Assembly: GCA_045805605.1 (NCBI GenBank)
Contig: JBJMKX010000091.1
Location: forward strand, 1-11,440
DNA length: 11,440 nt
Direction: 5' to 3'
DNA from: DATBDE01 sp045805605
GTDB lineage: Bacteria > Actinomycetota > Thermoleophilia > Solirubrobacterales > Solirubrobacteraceae
The position numbers and the translations under genes are program-made. The notes beneath the pieces are model-generated. The model had not been told where the DNA came from and searched no databases. It saw only the letters and a list, made by a program, of their open reading frames with translations. Positions 1 through 5,505 of this stretch are shown here, piece after piece; within the stretch, counting starts at the first letter, position 1, and each line of letters begins with the position of its first letter.

Positions 1-311
1 GGCTCGTGAGCGTGATGGGTGAGCACAAACACCGGCGCGTGGTAAGGCGGCTCGGGACCCCACCAGCCGCGCCAGTCCTCATCCCACTCGCCGCGGATCG
101 GCCCGAACATGTTCCGCCCCATGACGTACGCGCCGCGCGGACGCATGAGCCAGTCGGTCGCCGTCGCGTCGGCGTCGTTGGCGCGCTCGTCGCCGAGATG
201 CCAGGCATGGAGCTCGCGCCCTCGCTTACCGAGTGGATTCTCGCGGCTCTGGTCGGGGCCAGCGACGAAACCGTCGAGCGAGATCGACATGTGGCAGGTG
301 GTGTCCGGCAT
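1..311 (-). CDS. Dihydrofolate reductase family protein (RibD C-terminal-like), 3' end cut by window edge
   Basis: The minus strand from ATG at 311-309 is open for 103 codons to the left edge, so the C-terminus is missing. The N-terminus (TTCHMSISLDGFVAGPDQS) is the classic first strand and loop of the RibD-C/DHFR-like fold, followed by LMRPRGAYVMGRNMFG, the nucleotide-binding helix region, and later GPEPPYHAPVFVLTHH, which matches the conserved HxPVFVLTHH segment of this family. These proteins bind NADPH and are mostly uncharacterised soluble reductases related to bacterial DHFR and to the riboflavin-pathway reductase; the substrate cannot be named. The start is supported by GAGAGG six bases upstream and an in-frame TAA six codons before the ATG. 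It lies downstream of the VOC gene on the same strand with a 159-base gap, so co-transcription is possible but not shown. Confidence 0.88.
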   Translation of the reverse strand, partial: MPDTTCHMSISLDGFVAGPDQSRENPLGKRGRELHAWHLGDERANDADATATDWLMRPRGAYVMGRNMFGPIRGEWDEDWRGWWGPEPPYHAPVFVLTHHAHE

Positions 312-336
312 CGGCGTCCTCTCGGGTTAGTTTGCG

Positions 337-346
337 ACTTGCAAGT
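337..346. promoter_or_regulatory. Perfect 10-bp palindrome upstream of the RibD-like gene, possible operator
   Basis: ACTTGCAAGT is a perfect palindrome 25 bases upstream of the ATG at 311 on the minus strand. A weak sigma70-like pair (TTGGCG at 375-370 and TATCGC at 353-348, minus strand, 16-base spacer) lies just upstream, so the palindrome would sit between the -10 box and the start codon, where a repressor could act. The palindrome is seen directly; the operator role and the promoter are inference. No regulator gene is adjacent in this window, so the cognate protein would be elsewhere, possibly beyond the left edge. Confidence 0.35.
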
Positions 347-470
347 GGCGATAGCACCCCTGGAACCGCCGCCAAGCCACCGTATGGTGAAGCCGCCTGG
401 GCCGGCGACGCCTGGGTTTCGCGCAAGGGAGGAGCGCCCGGCCAGGGCCCTCCCCCGGCCGCACATCGGT

Positions 471-908
471 TCAGCTGAGCTGCTCGGACAGCCCGATGAT
501 GATGCCCTCGGGCCCGCGCACGAAGCAGAGCCGGTAAATGTCCTCGTACTGCGCGATCTCGCCCACGAGTTCGGCACCGTGGCTGCGCAGGCGGGTGACG
601 ACGTCGTCGACGTCGTCGACCATGAACATGATGCGGCGCATGCCCAGCGCGTTCGCGGGCGCGCTTTCCGGCTCGGCTCTGACCGCGGGTGGCCTATGGA
701 ACCTCGACAGCTCGACCCGGCCGTGGCCGTCCGGGGTTCGCATCATGGTGATGTCGGCACGGACGCCGTTGAGCCCCACGGTCTGGTCCACCCAAGGCCC
801 CTCGACCGTCGTCTCGCCTTCCAGCTCCATACCGAGCTCGGCGAAGAACGCTTTGGCAGCCTCGAGCTCCTCGACGACGATGAGCACGTTGTCCATTCGC
901 TGAATCAT
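471..908 (-). CDS. VOC family protein (glyoxalase/bleomycin-resistance/dioxygenase fold)
   Basis: The protein has 145 residues, the usual length for a single-chain, two-module VOC protein. The first beta-alpha-beta module starts MIQRMDNVLIVVEELEAAK and contains FFAELGMELEGE; the second starts at about residue 88 (LGMRRIMFMVDDVDDVVTRL) and ends in the typical GPEGIIIGLSEQL strand. VOC proteins are soluble enzymes or binding proteins using a metal centre (glyoxalases, extradiol dioxygenases, fosfomycin or bleomycin resistance); the substrate cannot be inferred here. The start at 908 is chosen because AGGAGG lies 6 bases upstream and because the fold begins there; the frame stays open upstream to 1106, but that part is arginine/proline-rich and looks like noise. 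The next gene on the same strand is the RibD-like protein at 1-311. Confidence 0.9.
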   Translation of the reverse strand: MIQRMDNVLIVVEELEAAKAFFAELGMELEGETTVEGPWVDQTVGLNGVRADITMMRTPDGHGRVELSRFHRPPAVRAEPESAPANALGMRRIMFMVDDVDDVVTRLRSHGAELVGEIAQYEDIYRLCFVRGPEGIIIGLSEQLS

Positions 909-1187
909 GTCTTCCTCCTGGCGCCGTGGGCCGTGTCTGTCGCGGCCCATTACCTGGTGATCGGAGCCCGTCACAGCTTCTCGACATAGGGCCTTTGATC
1001 TGCCGCTGCCTTCGCGTGGGAGCAGGCGCCTTGGCCGAGGCTCGCGACGCTTTCGAGTTGGACGAGGAGGGCGGCTGTTGCTGGGGGTTGCTGATTGCTT
1101 GCGCATCGGTGATGGCGGAGCGGCTGTCTCGAGTCGTGAGCCGGGTCGTGTCCCGTGGCACCGCCGGCCGCATGCGTCCTGCTTGGC

Positions 1188-1439
1188 CTATGCGTAGTGC
1201 TCGACGACGAGGACCATCGCGTCGCGGGCGAGGGGTCCGAGGCGGACGGTCCACAGCTCGCCGAGCTCTTGGCGGAATGTCGCGGTTATCCCGCTGGCGT
1301 TGATGGTCTGATGGGTCTGGTCGGCGCGGGTGTAGCCGGTGGTGCCGGCGTAGGAGAGGTCGATGCCGTAGCGGTCGCCTTCGACGGGCCAGACGGCGAT
1401 CTTGTCGGGCCGCAGATGGGCGGTGTCGGGTGCAGACAT
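1188..1439 (-). CDS. Small hypothetical protein (83 aa), unrecognised
   Basis: The open frame reads MSAPDTAHLRPDKIAVWPVE and ends LGPLARDAMVLVVEHYA. Its composition is that of a real folded small protein: alternating hydrophobic and polar residues suggesting beta strands (IAVWPV, YGIDLSYAG, TVRLGPL, AMVLVVEHY), normal hydrophobic content and none of the arginine/proline excess seen in shadow frames here. I do not recognise a family and no catalytic motif is apparent. The start at 1439 has only a weak GAGCGG-like sequence upstream; the frame could extend to an ATG at 1547, but that extension (rich in R, S and T) has no ribosome binding site. It is divergent from the broken recombinase at 1572 with a 132-base gap, so it may be part of the same former mobile element. 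Confidence 0.55.
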   Translation of the reverse strand: MSAPDTAHLRPDKIAVWPVEGDRYGIDLSYAGTTGYTRADQTHQTINASGITATFRQELGELWTVRLGPLARDAMVLVVEHYA

Positions 1440-1571
1440 CCGCTCGCGTGATCGACCAAGGACCGTCGCTTGAGGGCCGACCTTGCGTTTTGACGTCGCG
1501 CGCACCGAGGCTCGGGGCTGCGTGGTAGGGCAAACAAACCGATTCATTCTCGATGGAGGGAGGGACCGCCC

Positions 1572-2405
1572 ATGTCCGAGTCTGTCCTACTCGATGCCGC
1601 TGGTCGGCGTCGCTCGCCCGCCACGCTTCCCGGTCATCACGCCGGACGCGTGCCGCGCAACAAGGGCCAGCGCTACCCGGCCGATCCGCCGACGGTGGAG
1701 GAGATCGTCGCGGTCATGCGCCAGACCACCGATGACCGCCACGGCTATCGCATGCGAGCAATGATCGTGGTGCTGTGGCGCGCCGGGCTGCGCGTCCAGG
1801 AGGCGCTGTCCTTGCTCGAGACCGACCTCGACGAGCGGCGCGGGTCGCTGCTCGTCCGCCGCGGCAAGGGCGGCCGGCGCCGCGAGACCGGGATGGACGC
1901 CTGGGGCTGGGAGCAGCTGCGTCCCTGGCTCGCCGCCCGCGCCGAGCTGCCGATCGGTCCATTGTTCTGCGTCATCGATGGCCCCACCCGCGGCCGCGGC
2001 TGGTCCGGTTCCAGTGTGCGCTTCGAGCTGCACCGCCTCGCGACCCAGGCCGGGGTGCGGCGGCGTCGCGACCCTGGTCCTGATCCGGACCCGCGGCAGC
2101 AAGGCGCACGTCGAGATGTCGAACGAACAGGCGGCTACCGCCGCAGCCTAGGGATGAACCGGCGCGCGGCCTCCGGGTCGCGCGCCCGTTCTCAGCCGGC
2201 ACGCCCGTTGTCAGCCGACGCGGTGGGTGGCTCGGCGGTCCCTGCGAGGGCGGCGGTCGCGGCACAGGCCGGGGCTGCGAAATCAGCCCGACCGGCCACG
2301 GCGTTGGAGCGGGACGTAAGGCAAGGACGCCGGCGGGCCCTTCGATACCGATCCCGATACCGGGCGCTGCAGACGGGAAGCTTTGCGTCAAGTTCGCGCC
2401 GCTAA
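1572..2405 (+). pseudogene. Tyrosine recombinase/integrase, catalytic C-terminus lost (chimeric ORF)
   Basis: An ATG at 1572 follows GGAGGGAGGGA. Residues 1 to about 162 read as a tyrosine-type site-specific recombinase: PPTVEEIVAVMRQ opens the catalytic domain, WRAGLRVQEALSLL is the Arg-I box (R74, E77) and RRGKGGRRRE carries the beta-hairpin lysine (K99). After FELHRLATQAGV (about position 2057) the expected HxLRH block, the second catalytic H/W and the nucleophilic tyrosine are absent in every frame. The frame instead runs through arginine-rich non-homologous sequence to a stop at 2403. The product cannot cut or rejoin DNA by the known mechanism, since R-II, H and Y are missing. Recombinases of this type mobilise integrative elements, consistent with the other mobile-element debris nearby. 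Annotation pipelines may call the 277-residue frame an intact integrase; the second half does not support that. Confidence 0.82.
2065..2151 (+). pseudogene. Possible C-terminal scrap of an unrelated protein fused to the recombinase
   Basis: Just past the point where recombinase homology ends, a different frame (+1 relative to the recombinase) reads VATLVLIRTRGSKAHVEMSN and ends EQAATAAA-stop at 2149-2151. This stretch has protein-like character (a hydrophobic strand, a charged turn, an alanine tail), unlike the recombinase frame over the same bases. I infer the last 28 codons or so of another, unidentified gene, joined to the recombinase by a deletion near 2057-2070. Family unknown; it could also be chance. 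Confidence 0.3.
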
Positions 2406-2983
2406 CGAGCGAAGTCGTCCAGCATCTTCAACGCCGTCTCCACGCCCTGATCGAGAAGCCGATCGGAGAGGTCGCTGTCGGTCAGTGCTCTGGCGAGCTG
2501 CAGGGTGCCGATCATCATGCCGAAGACCGTGAGCGCGTTCGTCCGAGCGGCCTCGATGTCGGTCGGGCCCAGGCGCGACGCGATGTCGTCGATCTCGGCC
2601 ATCAGTTCGTCGGTGAAGACTTGTCTGGTGGCGGCGGGGCGGCGGGCGATCTCGTCGAGCAGCGCAGCCGACGGGCAGCCGTCGGCGCCCTGGTCGCGGT
2701 GTTGGGCGGAGAGGTAGGAGCGGACGAACGCCTCGAGTCCCGCCCGATCTGAGGGCTGGGAGTCGAGGCTGTGGCGTTGGGTGCGCAGCTGGTCGGCGAG
2801 GACGTTCGCCACAAGATCCTCCTTGGAGGCGAAGTGCGCGTAGAAGGCGCCGTTGGTCAGGCCGGCGTCGGACATCAGGGTCGCTACGCCGGCGCCATCG
2901 ATGCCGTCCTGCTTGAAGCGCCGCCCGGCCGCTTCGAGGATGCGCTGTCTCGTGGCCTGCTTCTGGTCCGTGCCGTATCGCAT
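2402..2983 (-). CDS. TetR/AcrR family transcriptional repressor
   Basis: The 193-residue protein has a standard TetR N-terminal DNA-binding domain: TRQRILEAAGRRFKQDGIDG (helix 1 and turn, residues 11-30), VATLMSDAGLTNGAFYAHFA (helix-turn-helix, about 33-52, recognition helix TNGAFYAHF) and SKEDLV (helix 4 start). The C-terminal ligand-binding part includes GADGCPSAALLDEIARRP and is all-helical in character. TetR proteins bind palindromic operators as dimers and release on ligand binding. The start at 2983 has GAGAGG upstream with suitable spacing. The gene is divergent from the SDR at 3148 with 164 bases between; the inverted repeat at 3086-3116 sits in that gap. Likely role: repressor of the dehydrogenase and of itself, induced by a compound related to the enzyme's substrate (inference). 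Confidence 0.93.
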   Translation of the reverse strand: MRYGTDQKQATRQRILEAAGRRFKQDGIDGAGVATLMSDAGLTNGAFYAHFASKEDLVANVLADQLRTQRHSLDSQPSDRAGLEAFVRSYLSAQHRDQGADGCPSAALLDEIARRPAATRQVFTDELMAEIDDIASRLGPTDIEAARTNALTVFGMMIGTLQLARALTDSDLSDRLLDQGVETALKMLDDFAR

Positions 2984-3081
2984 CGCGAACCTCTCTCGTC
3001 GAACTGGTCTCGATCATGCCGTGGGCCCTGCCACGCGGGGGTCTGACCCCCTCGGCCGTCAACCGGTGGGCCGCACACAAC

Positions 3082-3110
3082 TCGCCATAGCATTATAGCC
3101 GTACTATGAT
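3082..3110 (+). promoter_or_regulatory. Candidate promoter of the SDR gene
   Basis: TCGCCA (3082-3087, 4 of 6 matches to the -35 consensus), a 17-base spacer and TATGAT (3105-3110, 5 of 6 matches to the -10 consensus). It lies in the only AT-rich island of the neighbourhood and about 38 bases upstream of the SDR start. The inverted repeat at 3086-3116 covers the spacer and -10 box, a typical repression geometry. Confidence 0.5.
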
Positions 3111-3116
3111 ATTATG
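3086..3116. promoter_or_regulatory. Imperfect inverted repeat, probable TetR-family operator
   Basis: The left arm CATAGCATTATAG (3086-3098) and right arm CTATGATATTATG (3104-3116) are inverted repeats matching at 10 of 13 positions, around a 5-base centre (CCGTA). The repeat lies between the divergent tetR and SDR genes and overlaps candidate -10 boxes on both strands. TetR-family repressors typically bind such palindromes next to their own gene, so autoregulation and co-repression of the SDR are the natural reading. The symmetry is seen; the binding protein is inferred. Confidence 0.6.
3092..3097 (-). promoter_or_regulatory. Candidate -10 box of the tetR gene
   Basis: On the minus strand this hexamer is a perfect TATAAT. 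No good -35 hexamer is found at 16-18 bases upstream, so an activator-independent strong promoter is not certain. It lies inside the left arm of the inverted repeat at 3086-3116, so a protein bound there would block tetR transcription as well. Confidence 0.4.
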
Positions 3117-3147
3117 AGCGTAATTCAACCAAGCCAAGGAGCAGATC

Positions 3148-3966
3148 ATGGAAGCCAAGACAGACCGAGTAGCGCTGGTGACGGGAGCATCGTCCGGAAT
3201 CGGGGAGGCCGCCGCACGCGCCCTCGTCGGCGCTGGGTTCACGGTCTACGGGACGAGCCGCAGAGCGACCCCGGGCGAGAAGCGCGGGGAAGTGGTGTTC
3301 CTGCCACTCGACGTCACCGACGATGAGTCGGTGGCCGACGCGGTACGCGAGGTGCTCGGCCGCTCCGGCCGCATCGACGTGCTGGTCAACAACGCCGGTC
3401 TCGGTGTCGCCGGCGCTGCCGAGGAGAGCTCCGTAGAGCAGGCACGCGCGCTGTTTGAGACCAACGTGTTCGGCTCGATCCGAACGACCCGCGCCGTACT
3501 GCCCCATATGCGGGAGCAGCGCAGCGGAAGGATCATCAACGTCAGCTCGATTGTCGGTCTCATTCCCGTCCCCTACATGGCGTTGTACGCGTCGAGCAAG
3601 CACGCTCTCGAGGGCTACTCCGAGTCGGTCGACCACGAGGTGCGCGAGCACGGAGTCCGCGTCCTGCTGGTCGAGCCCGGGTTCACCAAGACCTCATTCG
3701 ACGCGAATCTCGCTGCCGCCGACACGCCGCTTCCGGTCTACGCCCAACAACGCAAGATCGTCGACGCCGGGCTTGCCGACGCCCTGAAGGCAGGCGACAC
3801 GCCATCGATCGTCGGGCACGCCATCGTCGCCGCCGCCACCGACGAACGCCCGAAGCTCAGATACCCGGCCGGGAAGAGCGCCCGCCGCGTGAGCAAGGCG
3901 CGCCGCTACGCGCCCACCACCGTCTTCGACAAACAGGTCCGCAAGCTCAACCAACTGCCCGCCTGA
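3148..3966 (+). CDS. Classical short-chain dehydrogenase/reductase (SDR)
   Basis: The 272-residue protein carries the complete classical SDR set: the TGASSGIG dinucleotide-binding loop (residues 12-19), LDVTD (54-58), NNAG (81-84), structural N106, S134 in INVSS and Y147-xxx-K151 (YASSK), followed by the LVEPGF segment. SR at 37-38 after the second strand suggests NADP preference. The enzyme is soluble and would reduce a carbonyl or oxidise an alcohol with NAD(P); the C-terminal extension ending VFDKQVRKLNQLPA is common in the ketoreductase-like subgroup often annotated simply as oxidoreductase. The start is fixed by AAGGAG at 3136-3141. It is divergent from the TetR gene at 2402-2983, which probably controls it through the repeat at 3086-3116. 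Substrate unknown. Confidence 0.95.
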   Translation: MEAKTDRVALVTGASSGIGEAAARALVGAGFTVYGTSRRATPGEKRGEVVFLPLDVTDDESVADAVREVLGRSGRIDVLVNNAGLGVAGAAEESSVEQARALFETNVFGSIRTTRAVLPHMREQRSGRIINVSSIVGLIPVPYMALYASSKHALEGYSESVDHEVREHGVRVLLVEPGFTKTSFDANLAAADTPLPVYAQQRKIVDAGLADALKAGDTPSIVGHAIVAAATDERPKLRYPAGKSARRVSKARRYAPTTVFDKQVRKLNQLPA

Positions 3967-3978
3967 CCGGGATCAGGC
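3961..3978 (+). terminator. Short hairpin overlapping the SDR stop codon, weak terminator candidate
   Basis: GCCTGA (3961-3966, includes the TGA stop) and TCAGGC (3973-3978) form a 6-base stem with a 6-base loop. There is no T-run after it, so it may be only a weak transcript-end hairpin. Confidence 0.25.
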
Positions 3979-4155
3979 CTGCGCGAAGTTCTCCCGGACG
4001 TCGGCATCGGCATGGTCGCTGACCGCCGCGGTGGGCGGCCAGCGACCGCGTGAGCTGGGCGACGATGTCGCCGAGCTCACGGGCCGGGAGCGCGCCGGTC
4101 AGGCCGCCCGGGACCGCCAGCTCCGGACACGCCGCCTGGGGGACACAAGCGAGCT

Positions 4156-4640
4156 CACGGTCGGCCGCACGAGCACGACGTCGGCGTCTTCGGGTTGCTC
4201 CAGGGGTTCGTAGCGCACAACCTGCTGCGCTGGACGAGCCCGATCGGGCTTCGCGACCAAACCGTCCGCGCCGCGCGCACGCTGCGCCGCCGGCTGCTTC
4301 AGATCCCCGGCAGACTGACCCGCACCGCCCGCCAGTGGACGCTGCACCTCCCCGCCCGCTGGCCCTGGCAACACGACTTCATCCGCGCACTCGCGCGCAT
4401 ACGCGCGCTGCCGGCCGCGGCCTGACCGGCCCGGCTCCGCCCGGATCACAAGCCAAACGCCGCGCCGACCCAGGCGCGGCGAGCGGCCGCCCGCCAACAC
4501 CGTCAAGCGCATCCGCGGACGCACTCATCAGTCGCTCGCCGCTCCGCATCCGACCGCGACCAATCACGACACCCCAAACCGCGCCGTTCGAGCACGAATC
4601 ACGCCCCATAACGAGCCCACACCGTGGATCGAGGCTAAGA
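4156..4640 (+). mobile_element. 3' remnant of an IS1380-type insertion sequence
   Basis: The region holds the C-terminus of an IS1380-like transposase (4195-4425), followed by about 215 bases of noncoding, C-rich DNA ending in GTGGATCGAGGCTAAG near 4625-4640, which I judge to be close to the right end as in related actinobacterial elements. The left end and most of the transposase are gone, and no matching inverted left terminus is visible upstream. The exact end and any target-site duplication cannot be fixed from one copy. Confidence 0.6.
4195..4425 (+). pseudogene. IS1380-family transposase, C-terminal fragment
   Basis: The frame reads GFVAHNLLRWTSPIGLRDQT, then VRAARTLRRRLLQIPGRLTR, ending WPWQHDFIRALARIRALP and a TGA at 4423-4425. 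The pattern HNLLRWT ... RTLRRRLL..PGRLTRTARQWTLHLPARWPW is the characteristic tail of IS1380-type DDE transposases of actinobacteria. The TTG at 4195 is only the first possible start; the upstream frame (HEHDVGVFGLLQ) does not carry the expected transposase core, and the catalytic DDE residues lie in the missing part. The fragment cannot transpose. It sits just downstream of the SDR gene, so the insertion, or a later deletion, separated the SDR from whatever once followed it. Confidence 0.78.
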
Positions 4641-4673
4641 CCTCCTAACAGATTGATCTTGGAAGCCGGGGCG

Positions 4674-4852
4674 CTACGCCGCAGTAGGCGGTCCGAACCA
4701 GGTGGTCAGCGCACCGGGAAGCCCCGCTTGGGTAGGTGGTCTCCCACCCAGGCGACATGTCCGTCGGGCGGAATCAACACGGCAGTGGGAGTAGTGACGG
4801 CACCGAATACCGGAAGCTCGGCTGCTGCCTCTGGCAAGCTGGGAGCGTCTCG
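4674..4852 (-). pseudogene. FAD-dependent monooxygenase (aromatic hydroxylase type), C-terminal fragment with frameshift
   Basis: On the minus strand one frame reads RDAPSLPEAAAELPVFGAV, then TPTAVLIPPDGHVAWVGD, and stops at 4706 after a changed tail. A second frame takes over exactly at that point: PTQAGLPGALTTWFGPPTAA-stop (stop at 4676-4674). Together they rebuild the usual C-terminus of PheA/TfdB-type FAD monooxygenases (thioredoxin-like domain, PDGxVAW motif, then ALTTWFG). Two extra bases, or one lost base, at about 4735-4741 explain the shift. The FAD- and substrate-binding domains are absent, so the fragment is inactive. It lies directly downstream of the methyltransferase start fragment at 4930-5025, suggesting a former operon collapsed by deletion. 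Confidence 0.7.
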
Positions 4853-4929
4853 GCCCGCCCGCTCGACGTCTGGTTGCCGTGACCGGTAGACGCAGGCGAG
4901 TACCGACGACGGGGGCGCCGCGGGCCAGC

Positions 4930-5025
4930 TCAAGGGGGAAGCGACATACTGTCGAGCAGCCGCGACATCAGCGCCAGTCGCGCCCGCTCACCTTGGAGGT
5001 GGTGATCGAGGACGTACTCGGCCAT
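4930..5025 (-). pseudogene. SAM-dependent methyltransferase, N-terminal fragment
   Basis: From ATG at 5025 the minus strand reads MAEYVLDHHLQGERARLALM and SRLLDSM before it turns into SLPP and a TGA at 4930. The segment AEYVLDHHxxGERxRLxLMSRLLDxM is the N-terminal helix of a well-known group of class I methyltransferases, which normally continues into HRRxLxxLG and the VGCGxGSIS glycine motif; those parts are missing. It is only 31 codons long. The next sequence downstream is the monooxygenase C-terminus in a different frame. Confidence 0.6.
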
Positions 5026-5165
5026 CAGATGGTCATCGATTTGCGCAAACGAAGTCGCCGGATGCCGCCATCTCGCCCTTGGCGCCGCGCCGATCGTATC
5101 CTCCGGTCGGAGGCATTGGCAGGGCGCTCCTGTCTACCGGCCCCGCGTCTTCCCGCCCGGCGCAT

Positions 5166-5171
5166 TAGCCT
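5166..5171 (+). promoter_or_regulatory. Candidate -10 box for leaderless transcription of the 5178 gene
   Basis: TAGCCT fits TANNNT and ends 6 bases before the ATG at 5178. No Shine-Dalgarno sequence is present. In GC-rich actinobacteria this spacing marks leaderless mRNAs that begin at the start codon. Inference from spacing only. Confidence 0.4.
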
Positions 5172-5177
5172 GAGCGC

Positions 5178-5504
5178 ATGGAGGTTTACGAGCCGGCTGC
5201 AAGGACCAGTGTCGAGACGATCGAGCGGTACGGGCAGTTCGCCGACCGCGGTGCCGGCGCAGCGGCCACGGCGCAGGCGTGGACCGAGGCGGGGTTCTCC
5301 GATGCGCTGACCGCGCGCTGGCTGGACGCGCGCTGCTTCGATCCCGGAGCGGCGCGCGCGCTCGCCGAGCTCGGCGTCACCCCGGAGCAGGCCGCGGCCC
5401 GCACCCGGGACGGCGGCGGCGACATCGACACGATCGGCCACAAGGTGGCGAATGGCGACCTGACCGCCCGCGGGGGCGCGGCGCGGAGCCTCTCCAGCCG
5501 CTGA
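5178..5504 (+). CDS. Small conserved-looking hypothetical protein (108 aa), unrecognised
   Basis: The protein begins MEVYEPAARTSVETIERYGQ and contains a helical repeat-like middle: AWTEAGFSDALTARWLDARC then FDPGAARALAELGVTPEQAA, and ends with DTIGHKVANGDLTARGGAAR. The pairing of 'AGFSDALTARWLDA' with 'FDPGAARALAELGVTPEQAA' looks like two helical modules of the kind that end 'G(F/V)(S/T)...A', suggesting a small all-alpha protein with no catalytic motif or membrane segment. I recall similar proteins as hypothetical in soil actinobacteria but cannot give a function. It starts at ATG 5178 behind a TANNNT box, so it may be leaderless. Its stop codon is separated by one base from the stop codon of the convergent delta-60 gene. 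Confidence 0.7.
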   Translation: MEVYEPAARTSVETIERYGQFADRGAGAAATAQAWTEAGFSDALTARWLDARCFDPGAARALAELGVTPEQAAARTRDGGGDIDTIGHKVANGDLTARGGAARSLSSR

Positions 5505-5505
5505 G

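Noticed and set aside
430..465. GC-rich inverted sequence around AGGGCCCT downstream of the VOC gene as a terminator
   Set aside because: The arms do not pair cleanly beyond the short palindrome and there is no T-run on the minus strand.
6..989. Long plus-strand frame of 327 residues
   Set aside because: It is antisense to the RibD-like and VOC genes, which have clear domain motifs and ribosome binding sites; its own translation has no domain signature.
3967..4160. Minus-strand scraps such as ELGDIVAQLTRSLAAHRGG and DHADADVRENFAQA-stop
   Set aside because: They read like protein but lie in different frames with no family recognised and no start; they may be a further decayed gene, but support is too thin.
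4050..4889. Plus-strand frame of 279 residues across the IS1380 remnant
   Set aside because: It is rich in R, P and S, overlaps the transposase tail in another frame and the antisense of the monooxygenase fragment, and has no domain features.
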